Positions 11,060-18,729 of a stretch of 64,000 nt of DNA are shown piece by piece. Positions within the stretch are counted from its first letter, which is position 1. Each line of letters begins with the position of its first letter. Source of the stretch: Bifidobacterium primatium (GTDB taxonomy: Bacteria > Actinomycetota > Actinomycetes > Actinomycetales > Bifidobacteriaceae). The notes beneath the pieces are model-generated. The model was given only the letters and a program-made list of their open reading frames with translations, searched no databases and had not been told where the DNA came from. The translations under genes were made by a program, and so were the position numbers. The stretch is taken from assembly GCF_002802875.1 (NCBI RefSeq), contig NZ_PEBI01000001.1, positions 273,830-337,829 on the forward strand, written 5' to 3'.

Positions 11060-11153
11060 GAGGGCCGATATGCATTTCATGACCGTAAGCTTGGGAGGCG
11101 AAGCCTCCCGGCCGAACGGCCTTGAGTGTGTCACGAAATGCATATCGGCCCTC
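11060..11153. repeat. R2 palindromic element, copy 2
   Basis: A perfect 19-bp outer stem (GAGGGCCGATATGCATTTC and its complement) encloses the conserved core GACCGTAAGCTTGGGAGGC ... GGCCTTGAGTGTGTC. The core contains its own palindromes GGGAGGCGAAGCCTCCC and GGCCGAACGGCC. It sits downstream of the NTF2-like gene and may terminate it. Confidence 0.85.
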
Positions 11154-11159
11154 GGAGTC

Positions 11160-11489
11160 CTACGCCGGGCGGATGACGAGCTCCTGGATCTTGCCGGAGT
11201 CGTCCACGTTCTCGATCTGCGCCAGCGCGTGGATGATGGTGCCGGCGTAGTTGGCATAGAAGTTGACGGTGCGGCTGTTCACCACATGCGGATCCTCCAC
11301 GGAGAATCCGCCGATGACGAACTGGTTGTGGAAGTACATGTCGATGGCCTTGTCGCCGAAGAGGAACGTGTTCTCACGCCCCACCAGCGACGGGCAGTAG
11401 TCGAACATGCGGCTGCGTTCGGCGAAGCAGGCGGAAAGAGCCTCGTAGTCCTTGTTCTGCAGCGCCTTGATGTAATCGTCGATGATCAT
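11160..11489 (-). CDS. SnoaL/NTF2-like protein
   Basis: A 109-aa single-domain protein. The start IDDYIKALQNKDYEALSACF and the pattern of strands fit the SnoaL-like polyketide cyclase / ketosteroid isomerase / NTF2 fold. No catalytic residue set can be assigned with confidence, and it is shorter than BaiE-type bile acid dehydratases. It lies 65 bp downstream of an SDR gene on the same strand and is probably co-transcribed with it. An AGGAG precedes the ATG by about 10 bp. It may act on the product of the SDR or as a small-molecule-binding partner; substrate unknown. Confidence 0.7.
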   Translation of the reverse strand: MIIDDYIKALQNKDYEALSACFAERSRMFDYCPSLVGRENTFLFGDKAIDMYFHNQFVIGGFSVEDPHVVNSRTVNFYANYAGTIIHALAQIENVDDSGKIQELVIRPA

Positions 11490-11554
11490 AACGGTGTGTG
11501 CTCCTGTCTGGAAAGCTTAACGAATCGTGATGCGCGAATGCGCGGGACCGGTCT

Positions 11555-12334
11555 TTAGTAGACCTTCTCGGAGTGCAGCAGGGCGTCGGTGCCGCCGTCG
11601 GCGAAGAGCACCACGCCGTTGAGGCCGCGAGCCTCGGGGGACGCGACGAAGGCGATCACGTTGGCCACCTCCTCCGGGTCCATGAGCGGTTCGTCGCCAT
11701 AGTGGGTGGGCACCTGGATGGCCTCCATGGCCACGCGCTGCTCGGGCAGGAGATTGTCGGTCATGGCGGTGCGCACGTTGCCGGGGGCCACCGCGTTGAG
11801 GCGCACTCCGGAGGCGCCCCACTGGGCGCTCATGCGGCGGGCCCAGCGGGCGAGCGCGTACTTGGTGGCCGCGTAGAAGGCATGGCCGCCGGCGGGGTCG
11901 TAGTCCTTGACCAGGTTGACGATGCGCGCCTCGTCGGGGTTGTTGTTGAGCATACCGACGACGTCCATGCGGGCGTCGCCGTGGGCGATGGAGTTGGAGG
12001 AGGTCACGGTGCAGCTGCCGTGCTTCTTCTTCAGCAGGTCGAACACGCCTTCGGCCATCACGGTGGCGCCGAAGTAGTTCAGGGATACGATCAACGGGAT
12101 CGGCGCACGGCCTCCGGCGACGCCGGCATTGCAGATCATGCCATCGATGCCGTCGGGGTACTGCTCGTGCAGCGCGTTGAGCGCGAACTGGCGGCCTTCC
12201 TTGGTGGCGAGGTTCGCGCTGATGTCGCCGTCCTTCAAATCGATGTTGACGACCTCATGGCCGTGCTTCTTCAGAATCTCCGCGGTCTTGGCACCGATGC
12301 CGCTCGACGCGCCTGTGATGACATAAACGCCCAT
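11555..12334 (-). CDS. SDR oxidoreductase, 3-alpha-hydroxysteroid dehydrogenase-like
   Basis: A 259-aa classical short-chain dehydrogenase. The glycine-rich NAD(P) site TGASSGIG is at the N-terminus. The catalytic serine is in TSSNSIAHG and the YxxxK motif is YAATK (residues ~155-159). The segments VSLNYFGAT, a long insertion before the catalytic Tyr, [10 protein letters not shown] and the GG-D end resemble the 3-alpha-HSD/carbonyl reductase of Comamonas testosteroni. An acidic residue after strand 2 (IDLKD) suggests NAD preference. It heads an apparent two-gene unit with the NTF2-like gene downstream. The substrate may be a steroid, bile acid or another carbonyl compound. Confidence 0.8.
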   Translation of the reverse strand: MGVYVITGASSGIGAKTAEILKKHGHEVVNIDLKDGDISANLATKEGRQFALNALHEQYPDGIDGMICNAGVAGGRAPIPLIVSLNYFGATVMAEGVFDLLKKKHGSCTVTSSNSIAHGDARMDVVGMLNNNPDEARIVNLVKDYDPAGGHAFYAATKYALARWARRMSAQWGASGVRLNAVAPGNVRTAMTDNLLPEQRVAMEAIQVPTHYGDEPLMDPEEVANVIAFVASPEARGLNGVVLFADGGTDALLHSEKVY

Positions 12335-12713
12335 GTTTCCGTCCTTTCACCGATTCCGAATCCGCCACCATCATTGTGAATACCGAGAAACGAAACCGAA
12401 TAATGTTGCTTTTCCCTCCGAAAGCGCCTCTGCCGGAAGGTAATCATCACTGTATATCGCTGCGGTTGGAAGGCGTCATCGGTTGCCAGCGTTTGCGGGA
12501 AAGTTGTTCACGGTCACATGCAGTCGCGCATCACGGGGATGACGCGGACGTCGGGTGTGAGGAAGATTACATCGGCAATTGTTGGCATGAACTGGCGACG
12601 GCAGGTCTTCGCTTATTAGACTTGTATCGGCTTTGACGGGGACTTCCCGCAGAGACTGACGAACTGGCGGCCCACCGTAGGGTGATCTCGCCGTATCGTA
12701 TGGAGGCAGCGTA
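12335..12713. other. Divergent intergenic region, SDR / coaBC
   Basis: No gene is supported here. It should carry the promoters of the SDR unit (leftward) and coaBC (rightward). No clear operator or riboswitch was seen. Confidence 0.4.
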
Positions 12714-14081
12714 ATGAGCGCCAATCACAGCAGCGGCACCCGTCCGCGTCATATTCTTCTGGGCGTCACCGGTTCCATCGCCGCGTTCAAGGCGTGCCAG
12801 CTGGCATCGAACCTCACCAAGCATGGCCATGAGGTCCGTGTGATGATGACGGCCTCGGCCACGAGGTTCGTGGGCCCCGTCACCTTCGACTCCCTCACGC
12901 ACACCGCCACGCGCACGGCCATGTTCCCGGCCGCCGAATACGCCACCTATACCGACGAGTTCGGCGAGGCCCGCGTGGGCGTCAGCCATATCGAGGACGC
13001 CAAGTGGGCCGATGTCGTGGTCATCGCGCCGGCCACGGCGAACGTCATCGCGAAGTTCGCGTCCGGCATCGCCGACGACTATCTGACGAGCACGACGCTC
13101 GCCGCCACCTGCCCGAAGCTGGTGTGCCCAGCGATGAACGTGCATATGTACGAGAACCCGGCCACGCAGCGCAACATCGCCGAATGCCGTGAGCTCGGCT
13201 TCCGTTTCGTCGACCCCACGTCGGGTCTGCTGGCCTGCCAGGACGTCGGCAAGGGACGTCTCGCCGAGCCGGAGGACATCGAGAAGGCCATCGACGCGCT
13301 GCTCGCCGAAAACGACGCCGCCACCAATGCGACGACGCCTGTTCCGGCCGCGACCGGCGATGACCACGCCGATCAGCCGCTCAAGGGTCTGAATGTGCTG
13401 GTGACCGCCGGCCCCACGCAGGAGCCGCTCGACCCGGTGCGATACCTGACCAACCATTCCACCGGCAAGATGGGCTACGCCCTCGCCGCCGCCGCCCGTG
13501 ACATGGGAGCGCATGTGACGCTGGTCTCCGGCCCCGTGAGCCTCGAGCCCCCCGAAGGCGTGGACGTGGTGGATGTGACGACCGCGCGCGATATGTTCGC
13601 CGCCGTCAGCGAGCGCTTCGCCGCCACCGACGTGACGGTGATGGCCGCCGCGGTCGGCGATTTCCGCGCCGAGACCGCCAGCCCGCAGAAGATCAAGAAG
13701 CACGGCCGCACCACGCTCACGCTGGAGCTCGTCTCGAATCCCGATATCCTCGCATGGGCGGGCGAGCACAAGCGCGATGACGGCTCGCAGGTGCTGTGCG
13801 GCTTCGCGATGGAGACCGAGCATCTGGTGGAGAACGCGGCGAAGAAGCTTGCCGAGAAGCACTGCGACATGCTGGTGGCCAACAACCTGCGCGACCCCGG
13901 CGCCGGATTCGCCACCGATACGAACGTGGTGACGATCCTTACCCCGCCCGACGACGTGGAGCACGACCACAGCATCGCCGACATCGAGCGCATCGGTCAG
14001 ATGCCGAAGACCGACCTGGCGAGGCTGATCCTCGGCCGGCTCGCCGCGCTGCGCAAGGCGGGCGTGCCGCAGGCGGCCTGA
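12714..14081 (+). CDS. coaBC: Bifunctional phosphopantothenoylcysteine decarboxylase / phosphopantothenate-cysteine ligase
   Basis: Makes 4'-phosphopantetheine from 4'-phosphopantothenate, cysteine and CTP in two steps of CoA synthesis. At 455 aa, residues ~10-200 are the FMN-dependent decarboxylase (GVTGSIAAFKAC, SHIEDAKW with the catalytic His, PAMNVHMYENP substrate clamp, Cys in LLACQD). Residues ~225-455 are the ligase (VTAGPTQEPLDPVRY, NHSTGKMG, AAVGDFR and the KIKK loop). The Shine-Dalgarno GGAGG lies just upstream of the ATG. First gene of the CoA/pantothenate cluster, with coaX following 74 bp downstream. Confidence 0.95.
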   Translation: MSANHSSGTRPRHILLGVTGSIAAFKACQLASNLTKHGHEVRVMMTASATRFVGPVTFDSLTHTATRTAMFPAAEYATYTDEFGEARVGVSHIEDAKWADVVVIAPATANVIAKFASGIADDYLTSTTLAATCPKLVCPAMNVHMYENPATQRNIAECRELGFRFVDPTSGLLACQDVGKGRLAEPEDIEKAIDALLAENDAATNATTPVPAATGDDHADQPLKGLNVLVTAGPTQEPLDPVRYLTNHSTGKMGYALAAAARDMGAHVTLVSGPVSLEPPEGVDVVDVTTARDMFAAVSERFAATDVTVMAAAVGDFRAETASPQKIKKHGRTTLTLELVSNPDILAWAGEHKRDDGSQVLCGFAMETEHLVENAAKKLAEKHCDMLVANNLRDPGAGFATDTNVVTILTPPDDVEHDHSIADIERIGQMPKTDLARLILGRLAALRKAGVPQAA

Positions 14082-14155
14082 CCGGCACGCGACCCATACG
14101 AGGGCCATGGACCATACGAAGAGAAGAACCAGGGAAGATTGAAGAGAGGAAGACC

Positions 14156-14953
14156 ATGCTGATCGCCGTGGACATCGGCAACACGAACATCGTCATCGGA
14201 TTCATCGACGGCGACGACATCATCGGCACGTATCGTCTGACGACGAAGACCCGTCGAACCAGCGACGAATACGCGATGATGCTCTCGACGTTCATGACGA
14301 TGTCGCATATCCGCCCCGAGGAGGTCGATGACGTCATCATCTCCTCCGTGGTGCCGAAGGTCATGTACGCGTTCCGTTCGAGCATCAAGAAGTTCCTCGA
14401 CCTCGATCCCATCATCATCGGGCCGGGCATCCGCTGCGGCATCAATCTGCGGCTGGACGACCCGAAGACCGTGGGAGCGGACCGCATCGCGGACTGCGCC
14501 GGCGCCTACTACCTGTATGGCGGTCCGGTGCTGGTCATCGATTTCGGCACGGCCACGACCTACGACTACGTGGACGAGAACGGCACGTTCAGCGCCGGCG
14601 TGATCGGCGTGGGATTGGAGACCAGCGCGAACTCGCTGTGGAGCCATACGGCCCAGCTGCCGGAAATCGAGATCGAGCAGCCGGAGACGATTCTGGCGAC
14701 GAACACGAAGACCGCCATGCAGGCCGGCATCTACTACCAGTATCTCGGTGGTGTGGAGTACACGATCGCCCAGTTCCGCAAGGAGATCGGCCATGATTTC
14801 AAGGTCGTGGCGACCGGCGGGCTCGGACGCGTGCTGTACAACGCCACCGACTCCATCGACGTCTACGACCGCCAGCTCATCTTCAAGGGCCTGGCCATCA
14901 TCTACGCGCGTCTCAAAAAGCAGGGCACGCGCGGAAAGGCCCGCCGGTCATGA
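14156..14953 (+). CDS. coaX: Type III pantothenate kinase
   Basis: Phosphorylates pantothenate, the first step from vitamin B5 to CoA. At 265 aa it has the ASKHA-fold motifs of CoaX: DIGNTN at residues 5-10, ADRIADC (pantothenate site) and DFGTATTYD in the second domain. Type III kinases are not inhibited by CoA and need a monovalent cation (family knowledge). The ATG at 14156 is chosen because AGAGGA precedes it and the protein then begins MLIAVDIGN, as in the family. It follows coaBC closely and precedes the pantothenate synthesis genes. Confidence 0.95.
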   Translation: MLIAVDIGNTNIVIGFIDGDDIIGTYRLTTKTRRTSDEYAMMLSTFMTMSHIRPEEVDDVIISSVVPKVMYAFRSSIKKFLDLDPIIIGPGIRCGINLRLDDPKTVGADRIADCAGAYYLYGGPVLVIDFGTATTYDYVDENGTFSAGVIGVGLETSANSLWSHTAQLPEIEIEQPETILATNTKTAMQAGIYYQYLGGVEYTIAQFRKEIGHDFKVVATGGLGRVLYNATDSIDVYDRQLIFKGLAIIYARLKKQGTRGKARRS

Positions 14954-14959
14954 GGATTC

Positions 14960-15014
14960 AACTCCCCTCAGTCATGCTCGCGCATGACGGCTCCCCTCAA
15001 GATTGAGGGGAGCC
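14960..15014. repeat. R1 two-hairpin repeat, copy 5 (reverse orientation)
   Basis: Starts ACTCCCCTCA, inner palindrome GTCATG-CTCGCG-CATGAC, ends GCTCCCCTC-AAGATT-GAGGGGAGC. It is one of two tandem R1 copies between coaX and the DUF2520 gene. Confidence 0.85.
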
Positions 15015-15034
15015 GAACAGAGGTCGTCCCCCCT

Positions 15035-15088
15035 GGCTCCCCTCATGAATGAGGGGAGCTGGCCGACAAAGTCGGTCTGAGGGGAGTT
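15035..15088. repeat. R1 two-hairpin repeat, copy 6
   Basis: GCTCCCCTC-ATGAAT-GAGGGGAGC, inner palindrome CCGAC-AAA-GTCGG, closing CTGAGGGGAGT. It ends 20 bp before the start of the DUF2520 gene, so it could attenuate or process the transcript inside the cluster. Confidence 0.85.
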
Positions 15089-15108
15089 GAAGGAAAGGTA
15101 CAGACAGC

Positions 15109-16020
15109 ATGAGGATCGGATTCATCGGGGCCGGCAAGGTGGGATGCGCGCTGGGCACGCATCTGAGCGGTTCGGCGACCGTCACCGTCAGCGGCTACTA
15201 CAGCCGTTCGATGGCGTCGTCGCAGACCGCGGCCGACGCGTTGAACGCGGCCGCTCGTGAAGCGGCGGCCGATTCCGACGCCGCCGCGGCCGCCGCGTTC
15301 TCGTCGCTGATGTCGGCCGTGGAACTGAGCGACATGCTCATCGTCACCACGCCGGACGACGCCATCGCCGGCGTATGGCACGACCTGCGAGCGCTGCCGG
15401 ACGACGCCGTCAGCGGCATGGCCATCGGCCATTGCAGCGGATGCCTGTCGTCCCGGGTGTTCGACGGCAGTGACGAGGCCGGTGTCTCCGCGTTCTCGAT
15501 GCATCCGATGCAGGCGGTGAGCGAGCGATTCCCCGCCGACGGCCGCGACCAGCTCGACGGCGCGTTCTTCGCGCTGGAGGGCGACGCGCGGGTGGCCGAG
15601 GCGATGTCGCAATTGCTCACGTCTCTTGGCAATCCGAACCGGACGATTGACGCCGACAGCAAGACGCGCTACCATGCGGCGGCGGTCATGGCGAGCAACC
15701 TGCCCATCGCCCTGTGGAACCAGGCGGTGGAGACGCTGCGCTCCTGCGGGTTCACGGAAACGGACGCCCGCAATACGCTGTCGTCGATGATCCGGCATAA
15801 CGCGGACTCGTTCTGCGAACGCGGCGCGAAGGCGGCGCTGACCGGCCCCGTCGAGCGGGCGGACACCGGCACCATCGAGGCCCATCTCAAGGCCCTGTCG
15901 AACGATGCGCTGGCCGTATACCGACCGCTGTCCCGGGCGCTGCTGGACATCGCCGCCGCGAAGAACCCCAATCGCGATTACGACGGGCTGCGAACGATAC
16001 TTTCACCCATAACCGAATAA
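15109..16020 (+). CDS. Rossmann-like / DUF2520 protein, probable ketopantoate reductase (PanG type)
   Basis: A 303-aa protein with an N-terminal NAD(P) Rossmann motif (RIGFIGAGKVG, residues 2-12) and an all-helical C-terminal domain. This is the 6-phosphogluconate-dehydrogenase-like layout of DUF2520 proteins. A His in SMHPMQ and the NLPIALWNQ helix resemble that family. It lies between coaX and panB in a cluster that has every pantothenate enzyme except a recognisable PanE, so reduction of 2-dehydropantoate to pantoate is the natural role. The Ala-rich stretch at residues ~40-70 looks like an expanded loop. The family is well supported; the function is inferred from context. Confidence 0.75.
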   Translation: MRIGFIGAGKVGCALGTHLSGSATVTVSGYYSRSMASSQTAADALNAAAREAAADSDAAAAAAFSSLMSAVELSDMLIVTTPDDAIAGVWHDLRALPDDAVSGMAIGHCSGCLSSRVFDGSDEAGVSAFSMHPMQAVSERFPADGRDQLDGAFFALEGDARVAEAMSQLLTSLGNPNRTIDADSKTRYHAAAVMASNLPIALWNQAVETLRSCGFTETDARNTLSSMIRHNADSFCERGAKAALTGPVERADTGTIEAHLKALSNDALAVYRPLSRALLDIAAAKNPNRDYDGLRTILSPITE

Positions 16021-16079
16021 CAAGTAAATCAGGCGTGGATCGGCCAAGCCGACCGCGACCAACGAAAGGACAACCAACA

Positions 16080-16907
16080 ATGAAGCACACTGCGGTAACG
16101 TTCCGTGCGGCCAAAGAGAGCGGCGAGAAGCTTTCGATGCTCACCGCCTACGACTACACGACGGCCAGGCTGCTCGACGAATCCGGCATCGACGGCATCC
16201 TCGTCGGCGATTCGCTGGGCATGGTCATGCTCGGCTACGACTCCACCCTGCCGGTGACGATGGAGGACATGATCCATCACGCCAAGTGCGTGACGCGCGG
16301 CGCGAAGAACGCGCTCGTGGTGGTGGACCTGCCGTTCATGGCCTACCACACCGTGGACCAGGCCGTGGAGAACGCGGGCCGACTCGTCAAGGAGGGCGGC
16401 GCCCAGGCCGTCAAGCTCGAGGGCGGCGTGGCGTTCCACGACCAGATCAAGGCCATCGTGACCGCGTCCATCCCCGTGATGGCGCATCTGGGCCTCACCC
16501 CGCAGTCGGTGAACGCGTTCGGCGGCTTCAAGGTGCAGGGCAAGAACGTCAAGACCGCGCAGCAGATCCTCGACGACGCACGCGCCATCGAGGACGCCGG
16601 CGCCTTCGCCGTGGTGCTCGAGGGCATTCCCACGCCGCTCGCCAGGAAGATCACCGAGGAGCTTTCCATCCCGACCATCGGCATCGGCGCGGGCGACGTG
16701 ACCGACGGACAGATCCTCGTCTACCAGGACCTGCTCGACATGTACGGCGAGATGAAGCCGAAGTTCGTGCGTCACTACGCCGAGATCGGCACGCAGATGC
16801 GCGAGGCGTTCGGCAGCTACATCAGGGACGTCAAGTCCGGAGCCTTCCCCGACAACGCCAAGGAGGGCTTCGCGATGGATGAGTCGATCATCGACCAACT
16901 CAAGTAG
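16080..16907 (+). CDS. panB: 3-methyl-2-oxobutanoate hydroxymethyltransferase
   Basis: Transfers a hydroxymethyl group from methylene-THF to 2-oxoisovalerate to make ketopantoate. At 275 aa the TIM-barrel motifs are clear: LTAYDYTTARL, ILVGDSLGMV with the metal-binding Asp, DLPFMAY, KLEGG and TIGIGAG near the end. The ATG at 16080 is used because AAAGGA lies about 10 bp upstream and the protein then starts like family members. It begins 59 bp after the DUF2520 gene. Confidence 0.95.
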   Translation: MKHTAVTFRAAKESGEKLSMLTAYDYTTARLLDESGIDGILVGDSLGMVMLGYDSTLPVTMEDMIHHAKCVTRGAKNALVVVDLPFMAYHTVDQAVENAGRLVKEGGAQAVKLEGGVAFHDQIKAIVTASIPVMAHLGLTPQSVNAFGGFKVQGKNVKTAQQILDDARAIEDAGAFAVVLEGIPTPLARKITEELSIPTIGIGAGDVTDGQILVYQDLLDMYGEMKPKFVRHYAEIGTQMREAFGSYIRDVKSGAFPDNAKEGFAMDESIIDQLK

Positions 16908-17034
16908 CACACGCCATCGGGCGCCCCTCTTCCTCCATCGTGCCTCCGCCGTGCCGCCCTCATCAGAGTCGGGCGCATGGAAACCGCAAAAGTAAACGTA
17001 ACACCCAATATCCACACCATAAGAGGTAATCATC

Positions 17035-17904
17035 ATGACTGAAACCAGTGAATTCGCCGTCGTCCACACCATCGCCGAGGTGCGTGAGCAGGTCAAGGCC
17101 TGGAAGGCCCAGGGCCTGTCCGTCGGTCTTGTGCCGACCATGGGCTTCCTGCACGAGGGCCACAGGAGCCTTATCGAGCGTGCCGTGGCCGACAACGACC
17201 GTGTGGTCGTCTCCGACTTCGTCAACCCCGTGCAGTTCGGGCCGAACGAGGACCTCGAGGCCTATCCGCGCGACCTCGACCGCGACTCGAAGCTCGTCTC
17301 CGGCGCCGGCGCGAACCTGCTGTTCAACCCGTCCCCCGAGGAGATGTACTACCCGAACCGCACCACCGCCATCACCATGGCCACGATCACCGAGGAGCTG
17401 TGCGGCAAGAGCCGTCCGGTGCACTTCGGCGGCGTGTGCACGGTGGTCGCCAAGCTGTTCAACATCGTGACGCCGAACCGCGCCTACTTCGGCCAGAAGG
17501 ACGCGCAGCAGCTGCTGGTCATCAAGCGCATGGTGCGCGACCTCAACTTCGACATCGAGATCATCGGCTGCCCCATCATCCGCGAGGCCGACGGCCTGGC
17601 CAAGAGCTCGCGCAACACGTATCTGAACGCCGAGCAGCGCGCCGCCGCGCCGATTCTGCACAAGGCGCTGGAGGCCGGCCGCGAGCTGGCCGAGTCGGGC
17701 GAGAAGAGCGCCGAGGCCATCAAGGCCAAGGTGCGCGAGGTGCTGGCCACCGAGCCGCTCGCCGACCCGGAATATGTCGAGGTGGTGGACCTCGAGAACG
17801 TGCACCCCGTCGCCACGCTCGACCAGCCCGTGCTCGTCGCCATCGCCGTGCGCATCGGCAAGACCCGCCTCATCGACAACTTCTTCTACCCCGAACTCCA
17901 CTGA
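17035..17904 (+). CDS. panC: Pantothenate synthetase
   Basis: ATP-dependent condensation of pantoate and beta-alanine. At 289 aa the nucleotidyltransferase motif is TMGFLHEGHRSL (HxGH form), with FVNPVQFGPNEDL, GVCTVVAKLFN and the KSSRN loop equivalent to KMSKS. The start follows AGAGG by about 8 bp. It lies 127 bp after panB and is followed by an R1 repeat and panD. Confidence 0.96.
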   Translation: MTETSEFAVVHTIAEVREQVKAWKAQGLSVGLVPTMGFLHEGHRSLIERAVADNDRVVVSDFVNPVQFGPNEDLEAYPRDLDRDSKLVSGAGANLLFNPSPEEMYYPNRTTAITMATITEELCGKSRPVHFGGVCTVVAKLFNIVTPNRAYFGQKDAQQLLVIKRMVRDLNFDIEIIGCPIIREADGLAKSSRNTYLNAEQRAAAPILHKALEAGRELAESGEKSAEAIKAKVREVLATEPLADPEYVEVVDLENVHPVATLDQPVLVAIAVRIGKTRLIDNFFYPELH

Positions 17905-17929
17905 GTCCACCAGCTCCCCTCACCATATT

Positions 17930-17981
17930 GGCTCCCCTCATGATTGAGGGGAGCTGTCTGCGAAGCAGACTGAGGGGAGTT
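17930..17981. repeat. R1 two-hairpin repeat, copy 7
   Basis: GCTCCCCTC-ATGATT-GAGGGGAGC, inner palindrome GTCTGC-GAA-GCAGAC, closing CTGAGGGGAGT. A truncated AGCTCCCCTCA precedes it at ~17911. It lies between panC and panD. Confidence 0.85.
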
Positions 17982-18036
17982 GACCCCCACGTCAGCACCC
18001 AATTCATCTCATTCAATTCATCAAGGAAAAACACTC

Positions 18037-18420
18037 ATGCAGCTCACCATGCTCAAGGGCAAGATCCACCGCGTCACCGTCACCGAGGCGCGGCTCGACT
18101 ATGTCGGCTCCATCACCGTCGACTCCGAACTGCTCGACGCCGCCGGCATCCTCGAATACGAGAAGGTCGCCGTCGTGAACGTGAACAACGGCCAGCGTCT
18201 CGAGACCTACACCATCGCCGGCGAGCCCGGCAGCGGCATCATCTGCCTCAACGGCGCCGCGGCGCACTTCTTCGATCCCGGCGACACCGCCATCATCATG
18301 TGCTACTGCCAGATGGACGCCGCAGAGGCAAAGGACCACAAGCCGAAGGTCGTGTTCGTCGACGGGAAGAACCACGCCACACGCGTGACCAACTACGAGA
18401 AGCACGGCCAGATCGCCTAG
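18037..18420 (+). CDS. panD: Aspartate 1-decarboxylase precursor
   Basis: Makes beta-alanine from aspartate for PanC. At 127 aa it is the standard length. The self-cleavage site Gly24-Ser25 (YVGSIT) gives the pyruvoyl cofactor, and the NGAAAH motif and Lys9/His11 region are present. The ATG at 18037 places Ser25 correctly and follows AAGGA. It completes the cluster and is followed by a strong hairpin. Confidence 0.95.
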   Translation: MQLTMLKGKIHRVTVTEARLDYVGSITVDSELLDAAGILEYEKVAVVNVNNGQRLETYTIAGEPGSGIICLNGAAAHFFDPGDTAIIMCYCQMDAAEAKDHKPKVVFVDGKNHATRVTNYEKHGQIA

Positions 18421-18438
18421 GCCTCCGCCCGATTCCAT

Positions 18439-18476
18439 GGCTTCCCCGGCCCATGCCCCGCATGACCGGGGAAGCC
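18439..18476 (+). terminator. Hairpin after panD
   Basis: An 11-bp stem GGCTTCCCCGG / CCGGGGAAGCC, 18 bp after the panD stop. A mixed AT tail follows rather than a pure T-run. Confidence 0.65.
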
Positions 18477-18564
18477 TCTCAATATAGCCATTGATCCGCG
18501 CATCACGCATCACGTCGTCATCGACTTGCCAAGCATACCGGCGAATCCTATGATAAAGACAAAC

Positions 18565-18578
18565 GGTAAGCGTTTACC
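18565..18578. promoter_or_regulatory. LacI-family-type palindrome upstream of zwf
   Basis: GGTAAGCGTTTACC is a near-perfect palindrome centred on CG, the form bound by many LacI-family sugar regulators. It lies 152 bp before the zwf start. The rest of the 309-bp gap holds no gene. Confidence 0.45.
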
Positions 18579-18729
18579 ATAATGTCCGGCGCATGACGGG
18601 CCGCCGCGATCCATCGGATTCGATAACCCGTCATAACTTTTCCCTTCAGGAAAACACAGGCAAGAAATGACGCAAGCCGATATCGTATCTGTAGACTGAT
18701 GCGCACTATCAACACCAAAGGAGCTGCAC

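Noticed and set aside
12335-12713. tRNA or other structured RNA gene
   Set aside because: No cloverleaf or terminator could be built by eye; the same negative result holds for the other gaps.
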